A stretch of DNA of 64,000 nucleotides from assembly GCA_021014325.1 (NCBI GenBank), contig CM037459.1, positions 16,952,501 to 17,016,500 of the forward strand. The letters run 5' to 3'. Under the pieces are notes generated by a model. That model worked only from the letters and a program-made list of their open reading frames with translations, ran no database searches and had not been told where the DNA came from. A program made the position numbers and the translations under genes. The stretch is from Plazaster borealis. Lineage: Eukaryota > Echinodermata > Asteroidea > Forcipulatida > Labidiasteridae. Numbering within the stretch: position 1 is the stretch's first letter; every line of letters starts with the position of its first letter. Positions 25,429 to 37,700 of the stretch are shown in pieces.

Positions 25429-25799
25429 TTAAAGGCATCGTACACGTTTGGTAATTGTCAAAGACCAGTGTTCTCATTTGGTGTTTCCCAACATATGCAT
25501 AAAATAACAAGCCTGTGAAAATTTGGGCTCAATTGGTCATCGAAGTTGCAAGAAAATGATGAAAGAAAAAACACCCTTGTTGTACAAATTTGGCTTTCAG
25601 TTAGGAATAAAAACTTCTTGCAAGAAGTTTTTATTATTTTAGTGAGAAATTACCTCTTTCTCAAAAACTACGTTACTTCAGAGGGAGTCGTTTCTCACAA
25701 TGTTTTATACTGTCAACAGCTCTCTGTTGCTCGTTACCAAGTAAGTTATTATGCTAATATATATTTTGAGTAATTACCAAACGTGTACGATGCCTTTAA
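25429..25799 (+). mobile_element. TTAA-ended MITE, copy 3 (complete)
   Basis: Complete 371-bp copy: left TTAA-AGGCATCGTACACG, right its reverse complement ending CCT-TTAA, each flanked by the TTAA target site. The interior, including gctcaattggtcatcgaagt and gggagtcgtttctcacaatg, matches copies 1 and 2. No coding capacity. Confidence 0.9.
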
Positions 25800-26017
25800 C
25801 AGGGCTAACCTGGAGTTGGAAAAAAAGATGCCCAAGTAGGCCTGTGTACGTAATCATTCCTTCCTCCATGATGTAAGTTAAAAAAAACAGAGCGTCAAGA
25901 TCAAGAAGGGGGACGTAGGGTCCATCCATGGAGGTTTCCTTCTGCCATTTTCATGGGTCATCGTAAACTTTTGATGTGCTAATTTTCGTATATAGATAAT
26001 TATGAAACTATACATGT

Positions 26018-26058
26018 AAATTCAAATTCAAATTCAAATTCAAAATTCAAATTCAAAA
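26018..26058 (+). repeat. (AAATTC)n simple repeat
   Basis: About six copies of caaatt with small variants. Confidence 0.85.
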
Positions 26059-26530
26059 TACTTATTGTCACTATAAAAAGCATGAAATTTGTCTTCCCTG
26101 TGTATAGTGTGACAGGTGTATGGTTTTGTTTTCTCAGATTAATGTGTTTAATTCCCTTTGAGTTACAAAGAGGTAGAGTTCAGTTGTTCTCAAGACACCA
26201 TTCTGCAAGGAGTTAAGTTTTAAAGAGATATAGTTTTGTACAGCGCTGGCTGCGCGCGGTTTCCACTGTTGGAAAAATGGAAATAAAACAGCACATCTAT
26301 ACATCATAATGCTGTTTCCAAACTTGATTTTTGAGCCTATTACAATAGGATAAGGAGAGTAAATACAAGTAAAGGCATAACAAAGCAATAGACAACAATT
26401 AGAACTTAAAATGTACAAAATTACACTGAATATAAAAAGGGGCATATACAAAATAAAATACACAAAGCATACAAACAAATTAGAAAGAGAAAAAGAACCA
26501 TATATCGACCATCTGCTGTTCAAAAGGTTA

Positions 26531-26562
26531 ATTGCAACAACAACAACAACAACAACAACAAT
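26531..26562 (+). repeat. (CAA)n microsatellite
   Basis: Ten to eleven consecutive caa units. Confidence 0.95.
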
Positions 26563-26679
26563 TATTTAAGTCGACATATTATGGTAACAAGTTTCAGTTC
26601 ATTCGACCTCCTAAAAAGTACATTTATCCAAAAAATATCCTTTCTTTTTTTAATGATAATGGGTTGGTCAGAAGCAAAA

Positions 26680-26758
26680 GATAGGCCCTGTTGAACCTGT
26701 GACCTCATGGATTAACCTGACGGCGCTCTACAAACAAACTGAGCTATAGCCCTAATAC
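26680..26758 (-). mobile_element. tRNA-like SINE fragment
   Basis: Minus strand reads GGGCTATAGCTCAGTTTG, then GTAGAGCGCCGTCAGGTTAA, then a B-box-like CACAGGTTCAAC. This resembles the tRNA-like sequence at 51406 but has insertions that rule out a functional tRNA fold. Confidence 0.55.
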
Positions 26759-26880
26759 TGATGGCAAACTCCCTATTTTGTCAATCTCTTTGGTTCGGGG
26801 TGCCAGTCAGAAGCCTATAACATATTGCTGTTGCAAACTGGTTACTACGGAAGTGTAAATTTAAGGGACATTGAGAGAAA

Positions 26881-27085
26881 AAGAGGGTCATAATTATGAC
26901 TTATCTCATTGTGAATTAGCATAAGTCATAAATATGACTTATCTCATAATTGTGAATTAGCATAAGTCATATTATAACTTATCTCATAATTGTGAATTAG
27001 CATAAGTCATAATTATGACTTATATCTCATAATTATGATTTACCATAAGTCATATAATTATGACTTCTGCCAATTAGTCATATTT
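26881..27085. repeat. AT-rich ~41-bp tandem repeat with palindromic core
   Basis: Four to five units of roughly 41 bp, each with ataagtcataattatgact, itself nearly palindromic, separated by tatctcataattgtgaatta. Confidence 0.8.
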
Positions 27086-27110
27086 ATGAGATGTAAGTCA
27101 AAATTATGAT

Positions 27111-27830
27111 AAACGACGCCACAGACGAACTGACACAAGGCTACTTCCAGTAAAAAGCAATCAAAGAAAACGGCGTAATTATAAGTTGAACGCTTTTTAA
27201 AATTCCGCTTTCCTTTAAAATTTCAAGGTATTTTCCACTTCTTACAGTGGAGACTTGGTGCATGCTTTGAAATTCATATAATAGAACTTCTGAATGCCTT
27301 TTGTCCTAAATTCGTCACCGACGCCACGAAGTAGCACACTTTGTTAACCGAGGCCTACAACTTCATGAAAATTCAACGCTTCGGGAGCTTTAATTTTTTA
27401 ATTACGGTAATAGGCTTTTGCATCTTTGCACCGAACCTGACATTTTTTGACGCCACGCAAGTAGGAAATACACGGCTTGTTTTCATGAAGTAGCACTGAT
27501 CTTTGTGTGTAGCGCGCGTGACCTATATATAGATTATCCAACTCACAAACATAGTTACTTCGTGAAACCGGAAAGTGTCTCGTTAATTTTCGACGTCACG
27601 AAGTAGCACGCATCTTTCTCACTTTATTGCTTATTAATTTATGACGGAAAGCAATAAAATTAAAGCACCGTATATATGAAGTTCAGTGCATCAAATCTCC
27701 ACTGTAAGAAAACTAGTTGAAAATACCCTGAAATTTTGCAGGAAAGCTTATTGAAAAAAAAGCGTCCAACTTTAAACGTCGTTTGCTCCGATTGTTACGT
27801 TTTACTGTGCTACTTCGTGGCGTCGGTGAC
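27111..27830. mobile_element. Foldback element with repeated acgaagtagcac motifs
   Basis: The left arm (27111-27270) and right arm (27690-27830) are imperfect inverted repeats. Examples are aagttgaacgctttttaaaa against aaaaaaaagcgtccaacttt, and ttacagtggaga against tctccactgtaa. The motif gacgccacgaagtagcac, or a variant, appears at 27318, 27452, 27484 and 27590, and inverted near 27810. No ORF. Related cagttcgtgaaa motifs continue to about 27975. Confidence 0.7.
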
Positions 27831-28021
27831 GAATTAATAAGTGATCAGGGAAGAACTGTGCCAGTTCGTGAAATCGAAAAGGAAAAACAAACGTTCTATT
27901 CTGTTTTCACGAACTGACACCATCCAATATGATCGACACGTCAGTTCGTGAAAATTTAGGTCAGCGCGCGCTACACAGTAAATGGGTCAGTTCGCGCAAT
28001 TATAGTTGACTATATTTCGCC

Positions 28022-28740
28022 TTAGGCCTGCGCTAAACGTCGAACTTTTGCCGTGTCGAACTCAAATGATTTTCGCACGGCAAAAGTGCGGCAATTAAAA
28101 CGAATTGGTGACAAACGTCGAATTTAGTAAAATAGTTTGCCGCACTTAAAGTAATTCAAAATGGCGACGCGGGAGAAAATTGCTAAAGAGTCATGTTTCA
28201 TGATGTCAATTCGAGCTGTGACACTCAAATATTAATGACAAATCATAATGACATTGTTTCCCAACTTAAATGTTGTCATTGTTATTACCATCGTTGGTGA
28301 GTGGCGCATCGTCTTTTTTAAGAGTGTCAGAACAAAATCAATTAGTTTAATTCTGAAATCTACAGATTATGTTTGTTCCAATCAGGAGTTGTTTCCTTTC
28401 CCATCCCGGAATACTCTCTGTACTACGGTACTAACAAGGAGAATGTTCACATTATTAGAAAATACAAATAAAAAAAAATTCAAAAGTTTTGCGCATGCGT
28501 ATTCCCAAAGAGCATCGCCCGACTGAGAATTCAATTTGATTCGACACGGCAAGAGCGCGACGTTTGTCACCACGTCGTGCAACTACCGTGTAGCACGGCA
28601 GAGCTTGCCGTGCTACACGGCAGTGTCGAATTTAAATCAAAGGTTTGCGCTAAACGTCGCTCTTTTGTCGAATTTAATTCATCATTTTCTAATTATTTGA
28701 GTTCGACACGGCAAAAGTGCGACGTTTAGCGCAGGCCTAA
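28022..28740. mobile_element. TIR element built from repeated cgtcg-aacttttgccgtgtcgaa motifs
   Basis: Left end ttaggcctgcgctaaacgtc, right end its reverse complement, with about 50 bp of strong terminal inverted repeat. The same motif (aaacgtcg, cttttgccgtgtcgaa) recurs inverted and direct inside, at about 28110, 28555 and 28650. A near-perfect internal hairpin lies at 28587-28620. No credible ORF. Confidence 0.8.
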
Positions 28741-28886
28741 TTGCCCGAACTCTAGTCGACGATAGTTGGACATACTCTAGTCGACTATTGGAACCAGCCT
28801 ACTGGGCATGGTTGCATCGCTGGTTATCAATAGCCGTTCTCATAGCACTGCACAGTGGACCAGTTGTAAGCAAATGATCCATGTGA

Positions 28887-28916
28887 GCCGCCGCGGCGGC
28901 GACCGGCGCGCCGGTC
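28887..28916. repeat. Two adjacent GC-rich perfect palindromes
   Basis: gccgccgcggcggc (14 bp) is directly followed by gaccggcgcgccggtc (16 bp). This is unusual in otherwise AT-rich surroundings. Confidence 0.85.
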
Positions 28917-29585
28917 GCATTGACATGACATGACTAGAGTCGTTCGCACTTTAACTTGGCTGTGCGCATGCACTACGTACGTCACTAAACAACTTTAACC
29001 ATTGGTCCTTGCGCGGTCACGTTGGCAAAGTTGCAATGTTCAATCATCGTAATTAAAAAAGTAAAGCTTTTGAAGCGTTAAAACTTCATGAAATTGTCTC
29101 GAAGAACCATGTTTAAACATCATACATGTAAAAAAACCTCATTTTACGGCCGCACTCGCGCGTATTTGCGAAGTAGTCTCTTGAGGTTTTGGAGCAATGT
29201 TTGGATGTAACGGAGTTTTTACTTTATTAATAGGCCATATCTTACCCCCGAAGTTATGATAATGACAAATTTGTTCAGTTTATTACCAAGAATCCGGTAA
29301 AAAGCATAGCGTACAAACTATGCGACACTGCCAAAGAGAAAATGACACTGCCCCATTACATAATCAAAGGTGGGTGACGCATCAGTTTATAATTTACACA
29401 ACCAACAGTTTTTGTAATTTGCGTTTATCGGGTGGGATTGAGGACGCGGTCACGTGTGTGAAAGAACGAATGCTGCTTAGTAAATTATGTCGCTCATTAG
29501 ACTCATTGGGGTTCTTCGGCGATGAATACGCGGCTGGCCCGGAATTGGGAGGTACTGAAGTTGTGGTGGGGTAGCTAGAAGAACA

Positions 29586-29662
29586 ACTAGCGTACGACGT
29601 GCGTACGACGTACGTACGACGTGCGTACGACGTACGGACGACGTACGGACGACGTACGTTGA
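29586..29662 (+). repeat. 12-bp CpG-rich tandem repeat
   Basis: About six units of cgtacgacgtgc or cgtacgacgtac. Every unit is rich in CpG and self-complementary (gtacgtac). Confidence 0.9.
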
Positions 29663-30890
29663 CATATAAAGCACACGACGACACTACAGTACTACTACTA
29701 GACTTGGTTCAAGTCGGGTCTCGTGCTAATCGAGTCAGTAATCTACGAGTGTTGTAACGCGCGCCCTCTAGTGTCATTTATTTGCCAATCCAGTGAATTT
29801 TGGATCGCGACACCCGACTTGGTGAATCCGCTAGAAGTTTGTACACGGCCAATGGAGCTCATCTACCGGTTTGGGTAGCAGCCAATGAGACTGCAGCATT
29901 CAGAATACATTACTGTTATGTACACTTTGACCTGAAAAATTGATGAATATTCCATACTTCCTTGGAAACTCTGCCATACAACGTTGTTTTGAAAAATGGC
30001 GACTATTGGTGAAGGTACGATGTGCATTTAATGGCTGTTTACAGTTGTCATGATTGGATGTGGATGCTTAGGTTCTCAAACGTTAGGGGGCTCATCGTGT
30101 ATTATATTGTGAATAAGGTCTTTAGATTCTGTCTTTCCGCCAGTATAGCAATATTTAAGTGAGGTATTGTTCAGTTGTTAAAATCATAAGATATGACGAC
30201 CGTTTGGGGCTCAACGGATCGGTTTTGCATTGACGCCGTGTGAATCTCGTGGGGCTCTGCGGAGCTACAGCTCTGCGGAGCTCCAACCCCCACGAACTGG
30301 CAGCGAGACCGGAAGGGTCGGGAGTCCGAGGGGATTGGAGAAGCATGCAGACTGGGGCAACGTCGTAGTTGTACATCCATTGTCACACCCTCACATGTCT
30401 TAAAAATATCAAAATATAAACGGAAATTCTTTAAAACTTGGGAATGTATTTATCAAGAGTTTAGCTTGTTGAAGAATATTTTTTCATAATTTTTCTTCCC
30501 ATAATTGGCAACTTGTTCAAAGTTTAAAATCACGAATGTTTGTGGTTTAACGGTTCATTGTGCAGTAAGAACAGTCCATTGTTATACCTGCACAGAACCC
30601 CCTCTTAAAAATATATAGGCCTAAACATAAAACGGAAATTCGTCAACAAAGGGAAATCTATCTAAAATAATCTGGCTTAATTCATATTCTATCAATATCG
30701 ATTCTTCACATCACAGACATATTAACCTGAATGTAACGCCGTGGAGTTATTGTGAACACCTACATGTACTTGTTGAGCGAGTCCTCATAAATTGAACTGA
30801 TTTCATTGGTCAGCAGCGGACGCGTGTGTTGCTTATTTAAACTATTGCATATGCATAATGAATAACTACTTATCACGCAGGGGGGGGGGG

Positions 30891-31484
30891 GTAGCCCTGG
30901 TAGGACGTCAGTCAGTGCCACTGCACCGACGTCCTGGGTATAAAGATCCTTTACAATGCGAACAAAATTTTGAGTAACATTTTAAAATATTTTTACCTAA
31001 TTTGAGAAGCTGAAACTCCATTCACTTATTCTTGGTGCCTTTAATTACACTTTTGCTGAGTTCAAAACCTATCAAATACATCCATGAATGACATTATTTC
31101 CAAAAATAAGTCCAAGTTGTGCACTGGCGCTGCGACTCCGTCGTGTTGCCGCCCGGAAGAAAAAGCGTTCAGTGTTACGAGTTAGACAGCGCCCTCTTTT
31201 GTGGACTTGGTTCCATGTCAGTTGAGGTTGTCGCAACGAATGCGTCAATTTCCATTTTATTTTCACAATAATGTCATCCAAGGATAAAATTGGCAATTCT
31301 GAAGAGAGCAGGCGTAAGGTTCAGGATACAAGGAACATGTGAGTCACGTTTTAGCTTCCTCAAAAAGGTAAAAATATGATAAAAAATGGTTATAAATTTT
31401 GTCGCAATGCCTGAGGACCTTTATACCCTGGACTCCGTCGCGTTGTATGCAACGGAGGAGTCCAACCTGGGCTAGCAGGGGGGG
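30891..31484. mobile_element. TIR element enclosing an exon-like module
   Basis: Left arm (30891-31000) has tcctgggtataaagatcct and acaaaattttgagtaaca. The right arm (31364-31484) carries the reverse complements: aaaatatgataaaaaatgg, ggacctttataccctggac and ctgggctagca. The centre (31010-31360) is GC-richer and holds an ATG at 31271 with an open 68-nt stretch to a GTGAGT donor-like site at 31339. A 62-bp ends-only relative lies at 22086-22147. Confidence 0.65.
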
Positions 31485-31759
31485 GGCGCCTCCTGGCAGA
31501 TTCATCAAGTCGGACTTTCGAATCCAGTAGATTGGCACTTTCCTGGCGAGTGAGGGCGCACAACAAAGTGGTGAAATAAAGCTGCGATTCTGAGTTAATC
31601 AGACGACGAAGGACTCGACGAAAGTTCGACTTGGGTCAAGTCTATACTACTACTAGATAGAGAGCAGCACACTGTGGTGTGAGCAGTCACTAAAACACCA
31701 CAGTCACAACCTGACAGCAGTTTCCTTTTAATGGGAGAGATGTAAATTTTAGGAAGGAA

Positions 31760-34700
31760 ATGAAAATGGTTCGACTTTGGAACTCCGTGCTTTTGGCTCT
31801 GTTCATTTCATTTGCTTGTGGAAAAGGTAAGTGAGTTCGAAATTGCAAATAATTTTTGTTTTTTACTTTACGGTTTACCTAACACTACACGGTACACAGC
31901 CACACAGACAGTTCTGCACTTTACCAACTTTACTTACATCCACATGGATGATGGAGGTAGGAATATTCCTACCTCCTTCTAATTCCACCTCCATGCTCCA
32001 TGCATGTACTTAGCTCCATGGGCATGGTATTATTTATTATAGATAATAATTTATTAAATAAAATAAGCATGATCCAAAAGGGGCAGCAGTAGCTGTAGTC
32101 AGTTGTACGTCAGTGGAATATTTTGTGTTACTGAACTTATTTATAGTGGATCTTGCCGTCACCGACTTTCTTGGATATTTTAGATATTTTATCCTCCAGT
32201 CGCCGGTTTTCGGGGTAACATAGCTTTTTCTTTGAATTGAAAACAAAAAATGATGGCACATATCAACTGATGCCCTAATTTTGGCTTCCTTTGTTTATAA
32301 ATGCAAACATATATTAAAACTTGATGGACATTGAAACTTTCACACCACCCACCGATATTCGATGACTTCAATAGCGTCCCATTTGTTTTGAGTTTTACCT
32401 GTTTTCAAGGCAAACAAGAAAGTAAGGTCGATCATCGATTTGTGAATTGTGAATTGAAAAAGTGTTTGATGAAACTTTTTTTGTGGGCTATTTTTTTTGT
32501 ATGGCCCCAAAAGTATGACATATTTTTGTACCTTGTATGTAGAAATGTCTAAAATACCACAACTTTTTGTAACTAACCAGCAGTGGAGCCTTACATGTTT
32601 CTAAGTTTTGGTCGAAGGAGAGGAGACTCTTTGCTTGGCCAGTCAAACCACAAAAATTGTATCTAGGGACTGTTTACATCGCGCCAGAGAGGTAAAAGAT
32701 TTGCCCCGATTTCAGGGTCGCCTTGTATACAGGACCTCCTACGATACGCCTACTGGCTTCTTGATATGTCTAAGGTGCAACATTGAATGTACCCACGATT
32801 TTGTTTTGTGCTGCAAATTTACGATTTTTGTGGAGTCGATCTGAGTATGTCGGTAAAACCGCCATGACGTCCAGCGCTCAGCTAGCTGTAAATGGTGGCC
32901 CTGAAGGGACATATCCTAATAGTAATAATAATGATAATAATAATAGTGGCTTCTTATATAGCGCAGATATCCGTCACTCAGTGACGCTCAAGGCGCTTTA
33001 ACGTTCATTATTTTCCTGCAAGGTATTGTGGAGCTACGTTTTTGAAGTATGAGACCAAGTCCTTTTACATAGCACCATGTAATGGTTTACAAGGTGCTGT
33101 GGCGCAATATGCTGCCGATCAAACCAGGAACACCGGGGCGAACCCCTTCTCTTTTCGATAAGTGCACTGGGTTCTTTTACGTGCATTACACAACACACGG
33201 GACCTACGGCTTAACGTCCCATCCGAAGGACGAAGCATGTGGTTAAGTGTCTTGCTTAAGGACACAAGTGTCATGACTGGGATTCGAACCCACACTCTGC
33301 TGATCATAAACACCAGAGCTTGAGCTCGGTGTTCTTATCCGCTCGGCCACGACACGCCCTACCGCAAATATGTGCGCAGACTTGTGCAATATCGTGAAAT
33401 TAATGTGTGCTAGTCATGTAGCGTAGCGGTAGTCTTTGACTACCGCTACATGACTAGCGCACAAGTCTGCGCACATCTTCGCGATTAATTTCACAACATT
33501 GGCCGCCATATACAGCTGTTGGCCGCCAACAAGCTGTTTTTACAGCAAAGCTTCTGACTTTCCCTTCCAGTTGAAAGTATATCCTGTGCCAGTCTTTGTT
33601 AGTTGTGATTCATCAGTTAGTCGCGTCGCGCTCCATTGCAGCAAAGTTGATGTTGTGCTGTTGCAAAACCCTCTCTCAAAGTTTGTTTCGCTGTCAGTGA
33701 GTGTGGGAACATTCCAAGCACCAAACGTTCACTGTTGTTTTTTTGCGACCGCAGAAATGGTTGGCTAACTGGCCACGGTCTACCGGTAAGCACATATTTG
33801 GTAAGTTTTGTAGACTGTCTGTTATTGGTCCTTCCCCATATTGGTGGAAGCAGGCTCCCCGTAGAAGCTCCGTCTCTCCAGCCGGACACAATGAGCACTG
33901 TCTCCCTGGGTCGAAGACAAAATGGCCTTCCCTTCGTACTGAAGTCTTCACACTGAAGTCTTTGTACTGAAGTCGCCTGCGTGCAGGTTTGCCGCTAAAA
34001 GTCGTAAGACTTGGAGGTTGCGAAAAAACGCCAGGAACACGGTATTAAGTGAGGAAGGTTTGTGCAGCACGGACCACACTCTCCGACTCCAGCTTGATTT
34101 GATGTCGGGTCTCAGAAGATGGGAACACGGCGTCCACTTGTTGAAGCACAGCTGACTGACCTAGGATGATAGTGATATGGTTGCCAGTGGATAACGTTTT
34201 TGTTATTTTGCCCTATTTGCCAACCTGTCTGCTCCTGCCAGCTACAATGTATGTATACCCATGATAGGCAGTATAAGATGTAGACTGCCGATGGTCTGAT
34301 TGTAGGGTTACAACAGCTGGTTTAGAAATCAGAGTTGCCTTCTTCTAGGTGGGCTGCCTGTCAAGGCTAGGAACCCCATCTGAATGGGTTTGGTATCGGA
34401 GTGTCCTTCTCCTACATGTACGTAGGTGGGCTGCCTCTCATGGATAACGAGCCCCACCTTCCAGGAGCAGTCTGGTTTTAAGGCACCAGAAATCCGTGTA
34501 CACACCCCTGCCTACAGTTCATATTAACAGGGATCGGCATGTGAAGTCGGGCAGTGGGAGTTTGAGTAGGAGAGGCTATTTTGAGACGCTGACCTTTTGG
34601 CTCAGTTCCCCATGACCCGGTAAACCTTTTGACCCATGATTGATGACATTATATAGTGTACAGCAACTGCCAGTGGTCGTCAATGAAAACAATTTTTGAG

Positions 34701-37700
34701 TGTTTCAAAAAACTAAGATGATAGTGTACATGTAGCTGCCCAAAAACTTAATATTTCGGGAGAATTTAAGCCAGGGCAATTGCATACAGTTAGAAATGAT
34801 TTTTGAGTAGTTCCTGCTGACAGGAAATGAAAAGGGAATTGACCATATATTTTTGACTGCGTGAGGGCGCTTTCATCAGGGAATGTCTTGCATCACAGTT
34901 ACAGTTTCATCTTATTTTAATTGCCTGTGTGTAATGTCTTGCATCAATGACGAGATACATATTATAAACATAATAATAAAAGTGAAAAAACCCCACGTTT
35001 GTTTATTTCTTTTTCATCACGTGAAAGTGGTCCACATACGCCCTCACGCGGTCAAAAATACGGCGAATTGGTTTTTTTTGCCCAATTGCATATATTTCAG
35101 GTGCACATTTCCTTAAATTGCTTGCAACATGATTTGTACATAATGCATTTAATTGTAAAAAATGAATAGGGCCTGAATGATTGATAACGTGAAGCTTTAC
35201 AGGTTGGTAAAGTGGCGTTCAGCAGTATTCCAATCCATCTTGGATGCAAGCACTCCAAGCCTAAGGGTCAATGTTGTAATCTCAACATGCTCATAATTGG
35301 ATTGTATAGACTCTGCAAGTCATGAAGTCTTGTACATTATATGTATTAAGACATTTTGGGGAACCTTTTACCTATTGTCAGAAAATTAGCAAAATCATTA
35401 ATTGGGACGAGATAAGTTCCTTCATGATGAATCTGCCATTTCTTTTGTTGATCCACAGGTGAAACCACTGTTGAGTATGACGGGAACTCCACACCATTAG
35501 CCGAGCATACAAGTCATGTAATGATGGCTTCTGAAAAGTCCACTAACAACTCTGATTTAGGCACAAGCGATGCTTCAAATAAAGACACCTCGACAACCCA
35601 ACAACCTATGCTATCTACTCTATCCACCACAGTCTACCCCAACCATCGGGAGTTGTGTCCAAGTAGAGTAGATTGTTTTAAGCTGAGTGGTGACTGTTTG
35701 GATTGTGAACTGAATTCTTCATGTGTCTATGGAAGAGAATACAATGTGACATGCAGGCCCAAACCAGATCTGGATTGTATTGTGAGTACTAAAACTTTGT
35801 GGAGATTTTTTTGGTCTCCATTCCACGAACAACATTGTCTGCTCAGTGTTAAAAGGTCATTAATTGCAATTTCATACCCAGGGATTAGGTTGGCTCAGTG
35901 GTTTCCTTACTAGCCTTTCACCTCCGTAGACCCGGTTTGAATCCCACCTCCTACATGTACCAATCGGAGCCTTGCTACTGCATTGGGTTTTCAGTCCCTA
36001 CCTGATTGCTTGGGTTTTCCCCATTTGGGTTTTCCTCCCACATCTAAAACTGAACATTTTTTCTTGTTTCCTATTCATCCTGTTATTAGGCTAAATGCTG
36101 TTGAATGTGGAACAAAATTTAACAAAAGAAAAATATAAAAAGTAATGATCAAAAGGGCGTTAAGTGAAAAATACTTTGTAAATTTGAAAAAAATAATCAA
36201 AATCCACAAATAAATGCTTTTCTTAGAAAGTTAATCATATTTCTTTCTGCAAAACAATTACTTTGGAGACGCAATTGATCAATAGGCTAAACTCCATTTA
36301 ACCAGGAGCTCAAAAATACGCAAAAGCAATTTTATAAAATCCATACAAACTGCACTTATGACCTATAGTCCTGAGCCGACGACATATACATTCTCTCTGC
36401 TTCCAACTGATTTTGCATTACTCATAGGTACATACATGTATGTTTTTAGTTTTTTAAATAATTTATATGTTATAATTGTGCTACATGTACTTTCTAAACT
36501 TCTTGTATTTTCTACATACGTACATCTCTTCTGTCTCCTCTTCTTCTTCCCCTGTGACTTAATAAGATATGTTTTCAAAAATATTTACATATGCTAATCA
36601 TAGCAATTCCTTACAAATGCATTCTTCCCAATATTTTTTGTTATGGGCTTTTAATGTAGAAGTTGTTCATTGTAATCTTTATGAAGTGTACGAACACAAT
36701 AACCATCCAGGATAAAAGTTGAGTGTACATTTTCCATTTCCCTTTTTACCCCTGAAGGGCAACCAGACCATCATTAAATCATTTGGCTGTCGTTACTGCT
36801 ACCAGTCAGAGCCTTGGGAGCAAACATGCACACCAACCATTAGACATGGTGACTGTAAGGTTAATAGTAATCCACCCACTATGGTCAGAGTCAACTGCTC
36901 AATTAAGGATGACTTGATCTGTTTAGGTAAGTATAGTATACAAATATTGGATGCAAGTGAGTGCGTTGTTGCAGAATATAATAATGAGGTAAAATCTTGA
37001 CTATTATCCAAGTGAAATGGAAAAGCCAGATTTCACCGAGTGATTATATTCTGCAACAATGCACAAATGAAATGCTTTCATTATTTGTTTTATATAACTC
37101 ATACACAGATCCTTGTCATTTGATTTTTTTGTTGTTCACATTTAACACAGTATAGATATGGAAATTCGTCCACCCTACATTCTGAAAATTCAAAGAACTA
37201 CTTCCAAATAACATGGACTACTCCATGTAGACACCAGCCTTGGTCCCCCGTGACAAGCCCTCCTCATTGGAATAAATGGGCGGGAACAATTATTCTGGAA
37301 ACACTACGAAGCCGAGTATATTAAACTTTGGAGCATCGTGGCTGAATACATGGCAAAATAAGGGATGAACTGTGGCGGGTGTTCCACCAATCAAATGACA
37401 AGGATCTGTGTGTGCGATAAATTTTAGCCTACTTTTCCATACACGTGTACATGTACAGAAATTAAAGCCATACAGCATTTGGGTGAAGAACCTTCCAATC
37501 TTTATCAGAAGCCTTCAGCTTGGTAACTTAGCATGGTAACTCAACACCAACATTTCTGGGATTTATTTTACATGGTTCTATGCCAAGTATGGTGTGATCA
37601 AACCAAGAGATGGATTGAAGCCATCTGAAAGTGTTGAAGAATAACAGATATTCTGACACACAGTTTGGAATGTCTTTCCAGAGCAGCAAATAATTTGATA

